DNA from: Tillandsia leiboldiana
Lineage: Eukaryota; Streptophyta; Magnoliopsida; Poales; Bromeliaceae
Direction of reading: 5' to 3'
DNA length: 64,000 nucleotides
NCBI GenBank assembly: GCA_029204045.2
Contig: CM055077.1
Coordinates: forward strand, 8,137,221-8,201,220
Shown here: positions 24,016-36,293 of the stretch, one piece after another
How positions within the stretch are numbered: position 1 is the first letter of the stretch
Layout of the letters: every line of letters begins with the position of its first letter
Notes under the pieces: model-generated
What the model was told of the DNA's origin: nothing
Databases searched by the model: none
Seen by the model: only the letters and a program-made list of their open reading frames with translations
Made by a program: the position numbers and the translations under genes

Positions 24016-27000
24016 CGTTACAAAAAGTATTATAAATTTACATATTGGTATAGATATTTAGAAAATATTATTTGTGCACTCCAAAAATAAGTGTAAATTT
24101 TACACCTATATTTTAAAATTTATAAAATTCTAAATATCTTTTTAATAAAAATATATAAAAAAATGTTGATAATTCTGAAATGTATCAGTAGTATTTCTCT
24201 ATATATTTTTGACCCTTTGGAGATAAAATTTTAGTAGTGCCTTTTTTTAAGTGGGTTAGATGCTGTTTAATAAACAGATTAGGTGGATTGATTTGTTTTC
24301 TAATCCAAATGCATTTAAGCTAAATTCCAACCTGTTTAATTGATGTCATATTGTATCATATTTCATAGATTGTGTAGAAAATAGATAAACTGAAGTATTA
24401 TAATTTTCTGACAAATTCAAGTACATGTGAGAAACTGGTTAGGGACTTAAAAAAGGATATATATAAGTATATATTTTTTTAGGGGTGTATATCTTACATC
24501 CCATCCCATTTTGAGGTGGGGTGAATTTCACTCATCACTCGATGTGATGAGTGAAATAATACCCACCTCAGCATGGGGTGGGCCCCTTAAAAAATTCTGA
24601 CTCATATTTCTGAATATTTGCAAAACTAAAAGTAGGCAATAAAAGAGACAATATTTAAGAAGGTTTTTTTTGTGAAAGATGAAGCATCTTGTAACTCCAA
24701 GAATTAAAGTCTCAATAAATGGTCCTATAAACTTCCAAAGGTCATGGTCAACTTTTGGATTTACCTTACATTAATGTAGACAGTTTTTTTTGTGTACTAA
24801 TAGGTCTAATGTGTAGGTTCAATGTACCATAGGTTTATAAATTGTAGGGAAGGAGCCCAAAGTCATTCCCAAGTTTCAAATTTTTAAAATATTGTACTTT
24901 ATTTTTTAAAATAATATAAATTTTTTATTTTTTCAAAAGCATATATTTTTTTCTTGCCTTTGATCTTTTGAGATTAGCAAGATGGAGAGCGGATGCCGTA
25001 CGAATTTTATAACCAAAATTAATTAGTCCATGAGAAACTACTTTCTAACATTATGGATCCTTGAATTACTAAGATTTACTATTTGGGTTCAAATGTCCAA
25101 AAGTTGAAAGTAGCCCTTACCTGAACTAAAGATCATTTTGGTTTGGCTATTCTCCCATTTTCAATGTGCTTGATCTGAGTTAGTTAAAAATATTTTTTAA
25201 TAAAAAATTTAAATTAATATTTTTTTTTTAATAAATTTATAGTTAAAAAATTATATAAAATATATTAACTAAATTTGTAAAAAATAAAAGTCGCATTCAA
25301 ATTTTTAAGTCAAAATATTGTTGATTGACTCAAATTAGATAAACTGAAGGATTAGATATTAAAATTAAAAATTTAAAAGATTAGACTGTCAAATCAAAAT
25401 AATCAATAATTTAGATAAGTAATTAATAGTCCACGTAAAATCGGTATGTTTTTGTCTAAAATCAAAAGGATGGTTTCAAATTAATTAAAAATTTAATTAA
25501 AAATTGCTTTCAAGATCAAAAGTACAATTTGGATTTAAGTCTGAAAGTTGAATTTAAATTTCAAAACCAAAATTTAACATTACAATACCAAATTCAACAA
25601 TCAAATTTAAATTCAATATATATTTTTTTAAGCTGCATACTTAAAAGATTGAGTATTGTTCAATTTAATTAGTAAATAACAAAATTAAATAAGGAACTTA
25701 AAATTTATAGGATACTAACAAATTTGGTAAATGCCAGTAACTTTTTTCCAACATTGCAAAATTCAGTCATACTCTTTATTACTTAACGGTTAGAATATTC
25801 GTATAAAAAAAAGTTAAGGGAAAAAAAAGAAAAAAGGGGGGGGCAAATATATGTTAGAAACCAATAGTATAATCAACTTGTTTAATTTGTAACTTCATAG
25901 CTAAAAAATTCATTTCTCTGCGGCCATTTTGGTTTAGCTGAGCTCAGCAATTAAGTCCATAATAATTAACAACTGCTTAATTGTCTCGACCTGATCTAAC
26001 GCAACAAAGCCAGCTCACGTTTGTATTTTTCTTGATCAAATGCGGCACGGATCGAGCGGTCAGACCGCCACGAGTAACACCCAGCAGCCTGCATGACGTT
26101 CCTACGTGCATGTGCAGTCTTCCGCCCTTGCAGCCGTCTTCCGCGGTTCGTGCTAGCTGGACAGAGAAGATCTGCACTGAAAATACTGCAAAACAAAAAA
26201 TTAATAGGGACTGTTTTATTCTCTGATTATCAAGTGTAGGGTACTATTGTTTGACCAAAATTCACAAAGAGAGTGAAATTATTTTTAGCCGTAAATATTT
26301 ATTTTTATTATTTGATTCATCGTAAATTATATTAATTCATAACTCTATTATTCTAAAATATGGTAATTGACTTTGTCCTAGATAATAACAAAATTAATTA
26401 AAAAATAATAATAATAAATTAATTAATTAACATAATTTTTTCCTCTATTAATGTGATAAAATAAATAAAAATTTAAAAAAAATATAGTTTTAATGTCATT
26501 GGCTTTCGATTAATCAAGCAAATAATTTTCATGTGAACTTTAGTTTTTAAGTAAAACTCGTTTTCATTATAAAAAGCAGGTATGGGTAAACAACAACCCC
26601 TGATGGTAAGCTCATATGCATGCTATCTTATATAATCCATCTCCATGCAAACATGAGGAGAGATTACCAGTGAAATTATTATCAGGGCATTTGCTATTTA
26701 TTGGATCCAGAATGGTAGCGCTAGAAGCTGATTATTATATAGGGTGATTGCCTAAACAATAAATTGCTTTTGAATTCAAAAAATAGGAACACTTTAAATT
26801 AAATTAACCTTCCTGTGATTTAAACTCTTTTTAACTTTAGTTTCTGTGACTTAAAAGCATTGTTTAGCTGGCAAACAAGAGGGGGATAAGAGAATTATCT
26901 CCTTCTGGTTCTCCAAACAAAAATAATTAAGGTGGGAACAAGTTGTGTTCCCATTCTTTTTGCACATTTTTTTGAGATAAATAAAATTTAAATTTTTAAA

Positions 27001-27392
27001 ATTTATAAATTTATAAATTTATTAAACTTTAATTTTTAATAAATTTATTAATTTTTAAAATTTTAAAATTTATACAAATTTATACATTTTAAAAAATTTA
27101 TAAATTTTTTAAATTTTTTAATAAATTAAATTTTTTTATATACAAAAGCTAAATTTAAATAATATAAATTATAATTAAATTTTTTAAATAGGTTATTAAG
27201 GTAAAAAATAATTTCTTCAATTAATTTTTTTTTCTTTATTTTTCTTATTCCACTTTGAAATTTGTTTTCTAAATAGTTCTAGTGATTTAGATCATGTTCA
27301 ATGGTGCTGATTATCAATCAGGGGCTCCATCATAAAAAAAAAAAAATTGGTAGTAGCAATGGAGTTTTATTACTAATAATAGCCCAGTCCAA
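24016..27392. other. AT-rich intergenic spacer
   Basis: No gene recognised. A slightly GC-richer patch at about 25,975-26,200 has overlapping short frames on both strands but no conserved motif. About 26,960-27,200 is a stretch of short A/T-only repeats. Confidence 0.6.
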
Positions 27393-27408
27393 CTCTCTCT
27401 CTCTCTCT

Positions 27409-27455
<47 letters not shown>
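27393..27455. repeat. CT then TA microsatellite
   Basis: A short CT run followed by a TA run that abuts a MITE. Confidence 0.95.
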
Positions 27456-27456
<1 letters not shown>

Positions 27457-27691
27457 TATGAGTTAGGCTGGAATATTATTAATAGTACCAAGTCATAGGC
27501 GCTATTAAGTTTTTAACCGTTGAATTAAAAGATGTGTGGTTGAGATGATAGTGGACCCCTTGGGTTTAATGGGTGGTTGGGAAAATAGTAAAATCTAACG
27601 AGTGAAAATAATTAAAGGGGTTGATCTAAGTATAGAAAACTTGATAGTACCAAATATTTGGTACTATCGATAGTATAGTAGCCGGACTCTT
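27456..27691. mobile_element. Microsatellite-flanked MITE (inverted relative of copy A)
   Basis: In reverse orientation it matches the 17,949-18,173 element: TATTAATAGTACCAAGTCAT, a CCCTTGGGTTTAATGGGTGG block, and TAGTACCAAATATTTGGTAC near the right end. TA/CT runs adjoin its left end. Confidence 0.75.
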
Positions 27692-27928
27692 AGACTATTA
27701 TACTATTGATAGTATTAGTATCTTACTGCTATAGACTTTTTGATCCTTAGATGAAATGATGTACGGTTAAGATTATAGTGGTCCTATAGGGTTTAGTGGG
27801 TTGTTGGTGAAATAGTATATATCCTAGGGGACCACTATAATCCTAGCCGCACATTTCTTCATCCAAGGATCAAAAAGTTTATCGTAGTAAGGCCCTAGTA
27901 CTGTTAATAGTATAGGAGCATTACTATA
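27692..27928. mobile_element. Foldback MITE (about 237 bp)
   Basis: The left half contains ACTTTTTGATCCTTAGATGA and TTATAGTGGTCCTATAGGG. The reverse complement of the right half contains ACTTTTTGATCCTTGGATGA and TTATAGTGGTCCCCTAGG. The element is close to a perfect palindrome around 27,820 and abuts a short TA run. Confidence 0.75.
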
Positions 27929-27944
27929 TATATATAGTTAAGCT

Positions 27945-28473
27945 GGTATGCTTATGGAAGCACAAAGCCCTCTATGTTGGCACCAACCTGGCTGACATAC
28001 CCCGGCACCCTCGGGCACTAACCTGGGAGTCAACACTCCGGCACCCTTGGGCACTAACCTGGGGGTCACGGGTCCATCACCAGACAACTTTACCGATAAA
28101 GAACATACACACGGGGCGCGACCCCACTGATATTTGTGAAGTACAACAGTGCGGGCGATCATCATGCGAATGTTCAAGCTCACGGTCCACAGACCGGGTA
28201 ATCGGCAACAAGCCGAAAATCCCAACAGGGATGCAATAACTGAAAGCCAAAACTGATCTCAACTCATGCAATACTGAATGCAAGATATAATAAATGTCTA
28301 ATCACGCATGACATATGTCCAGGAATAATCGAGATATACTGGTCAGCATGATAGTATATAAATGCTAGCTAATGACCAATCAGGCATGACAAAAGTCCAA
28401 GATATACTGAGAAGCATAAACTGATAGCGAGCTAATAATCGATCAGGCATAGCAATAAAACTGATAATGATCA
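27945..28473 (-). mobile_element. Outer Tekay-like LTR, segment 1 (interrupted, truncated 3' end)
   Basis: Its reverse complement matches the 15.98-16.3-kb block of the LTR at 12,901: a GCATCCCTGTTGGGATTTT block, TTGCCGATT, GGACCGTGAGCTTGA. It includes two near-identical copies of a block with CGGGCACTAACCTGGG. The sequence corresponding to the last roughly 1.3 kb of that LTR is missing at the left. It is interrupted by the Ty3 element at GATCA and continues at 55,989. Confidence 0.75.
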
Positions 28474-31275
28474 TGTCACGCCCCGGAGGTTTGAACATTG
28501 CGGAAAAACATCCCCATTTTTTTTTTCCTAAATATCTTACGGAACCTTGCCTCCGGCGCGTATCAGACCCGCCGCATATACAGATTCACTCCCCAAACGG
28601 GCGGAGTCTCCTTTGTATATGCACGGCGTTGCCAACAAGTCGTATACTTTAACCATTCCAAACATGACGGCAAGGAGGAGAGAACATATTCATTCATATC
28701 ATCACCGCTATTCTATAAGGCTATAGCATAAACCCATGTGTTTTGAAAATCGGTGCCCACTCGACACCCAGCTTTCTAAAACGTTTTCGCAAACTCTTTG
28801 TGCGGCCATTAACTTGAAAGGATAAATCCACGGGTTTTGAAATCGGTGCCCACACGGCACTTGCTTTGAAAACACTTTTGAAACCGGTTTGTATTTGAAA
28901 ACAAGCCGCTATTACACATCCTAACATTCACAGTTAATTACATGAAAAGCCTCATCCCAACATCCATCAGAAACCACAGTAATGAATCACAACTAAACTA
29001 ACCATAGTATAACTAAATAACCAAAAGTAAAGAAAGAACGTATCGTTTTACTAGCCCTTTCGGCTAATGTCCTCTAACGGATGCCTCACCGTCATCCCGG
29101 GTTCCACCCCTACTCGAACCTGTCACAGAGTGGGTTGTCAGTGACTGATAAAGTAGAAACATGTAAGTAAACTCAATAACAGAACGAACACACCGAATCA
29201 CCGGAGCATTTACTTTCCCCGTCCCCCCTCATGTATCGCTAAATCCCTGTTGAGAGTCCCGCTGGGCACCTACCCCAGTATTCAGAATAATTTGGGCCCC
29301 AACCCCAATACCGTACTCATCTCCTTGGTGCCTCCAACCCCTCGACTGCCCAAGTAGCAGCCGCCTCCCCTTGAGGGGTCCCCACTAACCTCACCTTGTG
29401 GGGTACAAGGGTAAATTTCTTACCATCTTTCCGAAAAAATACACCCTCTGCAGTGGCCAAACTGCCGGTGTGCGTGTAAGCAATATGAGTATATTTATTG
29501 CCTTGCGACCTCAGCCGCTTTAATCAGAATAGTATACCGCACCTGCGACCGCGACCGCTTTGATTGACATCATAAAAGGGATTCACATTCTATGGGGTTA
29601 GTCAAACTTTAAACACATCTACTTTATCAAAACGAGTACCCGAAAACGACACCACACCGGTAATAACCAACACCTACCCACCTCGATTATGTGAAACGCG
29701 TATTCCGGAGACTGAGCCTTGCTCTCTGTTGACGCCCGGACCTAGAAGTAGTCCCCAAAAGAGCCATGGTCAGATCAACAATATAGTAGTGGATAAACCG
29801 AGCCCAAACAACTCAACAACACTAAGGACACTTGACCCGGCGGCGGTGCCCGCGCGTGTAGAGCGACGCGGCCACCCCCCGCAGAGTTGCGTGTCGTACG
29901 GCCGCGCGGGCACCGGCCCCTCGCGGCATTTATCGCGACCGCGCGGGCCCTAGCTCCGCGCGACGCATGCCGCGGCCGCGCGGTTTCATCCGCCGCCGTG
30001 GGGACCTCAGCCTCGCACGGCGCAACCGCGGCCGCGCGGGCGCCGGCCCCGCGCGGCAATCGCCGCGGCCGCGCGGGCACCAACCCCGCGCGCCGCAACC
30101 GTACGGGCGTCCGCCCGCGCGGCAATTGCCGCGGCCGCGCGGGCACCAACCCCGCTCGCCGCAACTGCACGGGCACCCGCCCGTGCGGCATTAGCCGTGG
30201 CCGCGCGGGCACCAACCCCGCGCGCCACGTGCTGTCACCATCGCAGCCGCGCGGGCACCCGCCCGCGTGACAAGTGCTGCAGCCGCGCGGGTGACGCCCC
30301 GCGCGGCATGCAACGCCGCCGCCGCCGCGCGGGAACCCGCCCGCGCGGCACGTGCTGCAGCCGCGCGGGCAACGCCCCGGGCGGCATGCAACGCTGCCAC
30401 CGCGCGGGCACCCGCCCGCGCGGCACGTGCTGCAGTCGCGCGGGCAACGTCCAGCGCGGCATGCAACGCCGCCGCCGCGCGGCACCCGCCCGCGCGGCAC
30501 GCGCCGCGACCGCGCGGGCACCGGTCCCGCGCGGTGCTTGCCGCGGCCGCGCGGGCACCGGCCCCGCGCGGCTTTTACCCTAGCCGCGGCCACGCGGGGA
30601 GCTTGATCCCGCGCGGCTCTAGCCGCGGTCGCGCAGGCACCGTCCCCGCGCGGCGCGCATTACGGTCGCTCGGCGACGCCTTAGGGCTTCGCGGCGCGAC
30701 ACGTTGGGTAGCAAACGGCTACTCCTAAACTCCATGAAAGACCGATACCCAAAAACCGAGCGAAACTATACCAAAATAAAATTAGTTTACCTCTAATCGT
30801 AGGAGACGGCTATCCGTTCTCGCTCCCGGTTTTGGCGCGTTCGTCGGGAGGGTTTGAATCCTTTAGCTTTCACCTTCTTTCCCACCGTTGTCTTCCGATT
30901 AGGGTTTCGCATTTCTTCTTGTTTCCTCCGGTTAGGGTTTCGTCTTTCTTTTTCTTTTTCTCTCTCTTTCTTTCGGGAGAAGATAGCGAAATATCTTTTC
31001 GTGCGGTAATAACCACCTTGGGTATTTTAAAAATTCTCAATTAATTAATTCCTTAATTAATTAATTCCCCGATTAATTTATTTCTCAATTAATTAATTCC
31101 TTAATTAATTAATTCGGATCCGATCGCACTGCCGTTCTCCGTTTTCCGAGCTCTATCGCAGAAAAATACCCGCACCTCCGAATTAACAACTTAAGTAAAT
31201 CCGTTACGTTAGTTACATTAAACGGAACCTTTATTAGCGGGAGGTATTAAGGGTTACAAAATCTATGATATTACA
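28474..31275 (-). repeat. 3' LTR of the Ty3/gypsy element (2.8 kb)
   Basis: It matches the split 5' LTR throughout. It lacks about 150 bp that the 5' LTR retains at 55,677-55,825. It includes the GC-rich hairpin array at about 29,885-30,650. Confidence 0.93.
29885..30650. repeat. GC-rich hairpin minisatellite in the 3' LTR
   Basis: About 18-20 consecutive palindromic units of the form GCCGCGCGGG-loop-CCCGCGCGGC, 30-40 bp apart. All long open frames across it, on both strands, are Ala/Arg/Gly/Pro repeats caused by this composition. Confidence 0.9.
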
Positions 31276-31317
31276 CCACTTACCTCTTAAAAGAAGTTTC
31301 ATCCTCGAAACTTAAAC

Positions 31318-31700
31318 TCACTCCTCGCTAAATAACTCGGGGTAACACTCTCTCATTTTTGTTTCGAGTTCCCACGCCGCCTCGCGTTCCTCGTGGTTAC
31401 TCCATTGCACCTTTACGTAGGGGATCGTCCGGTTCCGAAGGTTCTTTTCTTCTTTTGCCAAGATCCGCATCGGCGTTTCTTCGAAGCTCAAGTCCTCCCG
31501 CAGTTCAACGACCGAGGCGTCGAGGACGTGCGACGGGTCAGATAAGTACTTTCGGAGCATCGAAACGTGGAAAACGTTATGCACCCGTTCAAGATTTGGC
31601 GGTAAGGCCAACCGGTACGCCACCGGCCCCACGCGCTCCAAGATTTCGAACGGTCCTACATACCGTGGGCTTAACTTCCCTCTTATGCCAAACCGTCCGT
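31318..31700 (-). pseudogene. Ty3/gypsy integrase C-terminus with chromodomain
   Basis: In the shifted frame, FGIRGKLSPRYVGPFEILER is followed by NVFHVSMLRKYLSDPSHVL and a chromodomain-like end (RNRTIPYVKVQWSNH, REAAWELETKMRECYPELF). This C-terminal domain is typical of Tekay/Del chromoviruses and directs integration to particular chromatin. Confidence 0.88.
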
Positions 31701-32978
31701 CCCCTTAGACGGTGACACGCGTAGCAACACATGATCCCCTACTGCGAATTCCAACTCCCGTCGCCTCTGGTCCGCGTAACTTTTCTGCCGGCTCTGGGCG
31801 GTCAACAACCGCTGCCTGATAAGGCGGACCTTCGCTTCCGTTTCCTCCACGAGGTCTGGCCCCAAGAGTTTCCGTTCCCCCAGATCGTCCCAGCAAATGG
31901 GCGATCGACACCGGCGTCCGTACAAAGCTTCGTACGGTGCCATCTGAATACTAGCCTGATAGCTATTATTATAAGCAAATTCCACGAGGGGTAGGTAGCG
32001 TGACCACCCCTCCCCCAGGCCTAGCACACAAGCTCGAAGCATATCTTCGAGAATTTGTATCACTCGTTCTGATTGGCCGTCCGTCTGCGGGTGGAAAGTC
32101 GTGCTAAACTACAGCTTGGTCCCTAACGCCTGCTGCAGACTCCGCCAGAAGTTTGATACGAAACGTGTGTCCCTGTCCGAGGTTATGGATGATGGTACTC
32201 CGTGCAACCTCACCACCTCGTCGATATAGGCCTGCGCCAGCCGATCTCTACTCCACGTCGTGTGAATCGGTATAAAGTGGGCCGATTTCGTCAGACGGTC
32301 CACAATGACCCATATCGCGTCGTGTCCTTGTTGCGATCGCGAAAAACCAGTCACAAAATCCATGGTGATCCGCTCCCATTTCCATTCTGGTATGGGCAAC
32401 GGTTGTAGTTTTCCTGCCTGTCGCTGGTGTTCCGCCTTCACCTGTTGACACACCAGGCATCGTGCCACGAACTGCGCCACATCATTCTTTAATTTAGGCC
32501 ACCAAAAGGTCTGCCTCAGGTCCCTGTACATTTTTGTACCTCCGGGATGCACAGTGTAAGGGGCGTTATGCGCTTCTGCCAGAATTTCCTTCCTTAATTC
32601 CGGCACCTCAGGCACACAAACCCGTCCCCGGAATCTCAACACGTCATCAGCGCCGATCACAAAATCCCCACCTGGTTCCGAGGACGACCTGTCCCGTACT
32701 TGCTGTAGTTGTGGGTCCGTCGCTTGTCCTTCTGCGATCCTCTCTATCAGCGTAGGCTTTATTACCAAGGAAAGAAATTTCGCAACTGCTCCTGTTGGCA
32801 CTACTTCCAGTCTTAGTTGCGAGAATTGTGCGACTAGCCGATCTTGTTGGGTAAGGGCGCTCAGTGTCGTTTCCCCCGCCTGTCCCTTCCGGCTCAAGGC
32901 ATCGGCCACCACGTTTGCCTTTCCGGGGTGGTAATGGATGGACAAATCGTAGTCCTTCAGTAATTCCAACCACCGCCG
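31700..32978 (-). pseudogene. Ty3/gypsy integrase
   Basis: After the premature stop the frame continues with DYDLSIHYHPGKANVVADAL, the HHCC zinc region (HNAPYTVHPG to CLVCQQVK), MDFVTGF (first catalytic Asp), SDRDTRFVSNFW (second Asp) and HPQTDGQSE (Glu). A second stop, TAG at 32,109-32,111, interrupts it between the second Asp and the Glu. The C-terminal part (PYEALYGRRCRSPICWDD, DHVLLRVSP) loses frame at about 31,705. Confidence 0.92.
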
Positions 32979-34823
32979 CTACTGTAAGTTCAACTCCTTT
33001 TGCGTAAACAAGTATTTGAGGCTCTGATGGTCGGAGTACACGTTGCAGTGCGCCCCGTAGAGGTAGTGCCTCCAGAGCTTCAACGCAAACACGACTGCCG
33101 CGAGCTCCAAGTCGTGTGTGGGATAGTTCCGCTCATAATCCTTGAGCTGTCTTGATGCATATGCGATGACTTTCCCTTGTTGCATCAACACGCTTCCCAG
33201 TCCGCTTCGAGATGCATCGCAGTAGATCTCGTAATCCTCACCGGGCTGTGGCAACGTGAGTACCGGTGCCCGCGTGAGTTTGTCCTTGAGCTCCTCGAAG
33301 CTCTTCTGGCATTGATCCGTCCAGACGAATTTCTCCCCCTTCCGGGTTAGTCGAGTAAGGGGAGTGGCTATCTTTGAAAAGCCTTCCACGAAGCGTCGGT
33401 AGTATCCTGCTAGCCCGAGGAAACTTCGGATTTCTGTCACCGTGGTCGGGCGAGCCCAGTCGGTCACCGATTCTATCTTTCTTGGATCCACCGCAATTCC
33501 CGTGGCCGAGACAATATGTCCCAGAAAATCGACCTCACGGAGCCAAAACTCGCACTTTTTGAGTTTGGCATACAGTTTTTGATCCCTAAGGGTCTGGAGG
33601 ATCACTCGGAGGTGCTCCTCATGCTCCCTATCCGTGCGGGAATATATGAGAATATCATCAATAAAAACCACCACAAATTTATCCAGGAATGGTTTAAAGA
33701 TCCGGTTCATCATGTCCATAAATACCGCTGGGGCGTTGGTGAGCCCAAACGGCATTACCGTGAACTCGTAATGGCCATAGGGGGATCGGAACGCCGTCTT
33801 CGGTATATCCTCACCCCTGATTCCGAGTTGGTGATAGCCCGACTGGAGGTCGATCTTTGAGAACACGGTCGCCCCTTGGAGTTGGTCAAACAGGTCATCA
33901 ATACGTGGTAACGGGTATTTGTTCTTCACCGTGACCTTGTTTATTTCCCGGTAGTCTATGCATAACCGTAAACTCCCGTCCTTCTTCCTTACAAAGAGCA
34001 CAGGCGCTCCCCATGGCGACACACTCGGTCGGATGAACCCCTTGTCCAGGAGGTCCTCCAGCTGCGCCTTCAATTCCTTTAGTTCGGCGAAGGCCATCCT
34101 GTATGGCGCCTTCGTGATGGGTTTTGTCCCCGGGATCAACTCGATAGAGAAGTCGACCTCGCGCCCAGGTGGCATCCCCGGAAGTTTAGACGGAAAAACA
34201 TCCGGGAAGTCCCTCACCACTGCAATGTTGGAAAGTGAGGAGATGGGTCGGGTCGTCGAATCTACCAAGGCGAGGTACGCCACGCATCCACTCTCCATCA
34301 TTCTCTTTGCCCGGGTCGCGGTGATGACGGTCGAGAAGAAAGTACTCTTACACGCGAGGTATACATTTTTTGGAAATCTCGGTTCCCGCAGTCGTATCTG
34401 GCGTTTGTCACAGTCGATCTCCGCTTGGTAGTTGGTAAGCCAATCCATTCCCAAAATCACGTCGAATTCCTTCAGTGGAATGACCACCAGGTCTCCGGGG
34501 CAGTCTAACCTTCCCATCCTTATTGGGCAGGAAGGCACATAGTTGACGGCCTCGATAGGCCCCCCAGGAGTCCGGACGGTGAGGGAATGGCATAGGGGTT
34601 TCATTTCCAAGTCATGAGTATGGGCGAAAGTACTAGATACAAAGGAGTGTGATGCCCCGGTGTCGAATAATGTTCTAGCTCGAGAGTCTGAGATTAGAGT
34701 AGTACCTGCCACTACGTCTTCTGGTGGGTCTTCCCCTTGGTGTGCCATCGAGTAGATCCTTCCTCCTGATTGCGAACGCGTCTCCCCCTCCTGTCGGGTG
34801 GGCGGAGGGCGCGCCGTGGGTCC
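32979..34823 (-). pseudogene. Ty3/gypsy protease, reverse transcriptase and RNase H
   Basis: Same frame as gag. The protease active site is LFDTGASHSFV, about 29 residues after the Met at 34,748. Reverse transcriptase shows FIRPSVSPWGAPVLFVRKKD, LCIDYREINKVT, FSKIDLQSGYHQ, MPFGLTNAPA and the catalytic VVFIDDILIYS. RNase H shows YCDASRSGLG, YASRQLKDYERNYPTHDLEL and SDHQSLKYLFTQKELNL. It ends at TAG (32,979-32,981), probably from CAG, directly before the RRW block that normally continues the polyprotein. Confidence 0.93.
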
Positions 34824-36071
34824 TCAGGGAATCCTTCCCCTCCCCGACTGCTGTGGCGGTGCGGCGGAGGCTGCGGATGGGGTTGGTCCCGGGTTTGTGG
34901 GGCAGTTGAAACGAAAATGGCCCTGCTTGCCGCAACGGAAGCAGTGGTCGTGCCTCTTCGCACACTCATTAACCTTGTGGGCTTCGTTGCAGATAACACA
35001 GGGTCTGTCCCCTAGTCTTTGACCGCCTGTCGGTGCGCTCCTAGCCCCGTGGTGCGACTTTGGGTGTTTAGGGGGGCGACTCCCGCTGGTTGGCCCTCCT
35101 CCAGTGAAGGACTGCGGTCGTTTCTTATCTCTGTTGGAATCCGCGTTCTCTCGCCGGGCGCGCGTCACTGCGAAGCCGCGCTCCACGATGGTAGCCCTAT
35201 CCACCACCCTCTGGAAGGTGTGAAGGTCCGCTGCTTGCACCACTTCGAAGATGTTGCTTCGTAATCCGTCAACGAAGAGGCGGGCTTTATGAGCTTCGTC
35301 CCTTATGACGAAAGGGACGCAATTTGCCAACCTCACAAACTCTCGTTGATACTCCATGACGGATCTGTTCCCCTGCCGAATATGCTTCAAATCGTCTTCC
35401 ATTTGCTGTTTCACACTGTTGGAGAAGAACGCTCCGAACAGCTTTTCTCTGAACTCGGTCCATGTCGGTAAGGCACCGCCCTTCGTGGAATCCGGGCATA
35501 CCGTTTTCCACCATATCCGGGCATTTCCCTCAAGACAATGAACCGCTAAGGGAACTCTTTCGTGTTCCTCCATCATTAAATCCTCAAATAGCTTTTCCAT
35601 TGTATCCACCCATTTTTCCACGACCCAGGGATCGGTCGTCTCGCCTTCGAATACGGGTGGGTCGTGTTTCTTGAACTCGGACAGGTTCTTCCTCACCCTG
35701 TCCCGTTCCGTCCGTTGGGTGGAGGCTCCGCCCGTAACGGGTCCTGAAGCCGTTGGGCTGGGTGCGGCCGATGGCATGGTCGGTCGGTCCATCGACACCC
35801 CGGTGGTCGCTGTCTGGGGAGGAGCGGCCGTTGTTTCATCATGGGTCCCCGATGGTCCTGCCACGGGCGGGCTTGCTTCGAGTGGTGGGACCCGGGTGCT
35901 CTCCCCAGGCTCGGCCCGTTGCTGCTGCGTCAGTTGGCGCACGTGCTCCGTGAGGGTTAAGAGTTGTCCAGCCATCTCCCGCAACTGTTGGCGGATTAGT
36001 TCGTTCTCCGCAGTTGCTGGAGCCGCATCATCGGCTCCTGCATTTTCAGTTGACGATCTTGTACGAGCCAT
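34824..36071 (-). pseudogene. Ty3/gypsy gag
   Basis: The Met start at 36,071 (MARTRSSTENAG) follows the PBS by about 210 bp. The ORF is 415 residues. It contains a retrotransposon gag domain (FEGETTDPWVVEKWVDTMEK, the ARIWWKTV block, FREKLFGAFF, QGNRSVMEYQREFVRLA). Near its C-terminus is a CX2CX4HX4C zinc knuckle, CFRCGKQGHFRFNC. It ends at TGA (34,824-34,826), in frame with the downstream protease frame. The codon looks like CGA changed to TGA, so gag and pol were one ORF. Gag forms the virus-like particle and binds RNA. Confidence 0.9.
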
Positions 36072-36293
36072 ACTCCACTGTGAACAAAGAAAAATCATTA
36101 ATCCTAGTTTGTTCGGTCTAGCACCTTGACCTACTAAGCCTAGGACTCTGTCCCTTATTTTCCCCGCGCTCACGCTCGTACGACACACCTATACTTTGGT
36201 TATCAACTTAGTTAGTCATTGTGTCATTACATTCTGTGGATGTTGGTCATGATCACCTTGGTTAAAGTTGTTTTTCTCTGATACCATAAAATC

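Noticed and set aside
25975..26226. A small gene in a GC-richer patch
   Set aside because: Frames are short on both strands, have no motif, and no splice or start context stands out.
28721..28927. A 68-residue minus-strand ORF that is conserved at 36,541-36,747
   Set aside because: Conserved only because both copies are LTRs of the same element; no sign of coding constraint.
29775..30728. Several long overlapping Ala/Arg/Gly/Pro-rich open frames on both strands (also at 54,476-55,291)
   Set aside because: All arise from the GC-rich palindromic array in the Ty3 LTR; no conserved domain, no codon bias, and present in every frame.
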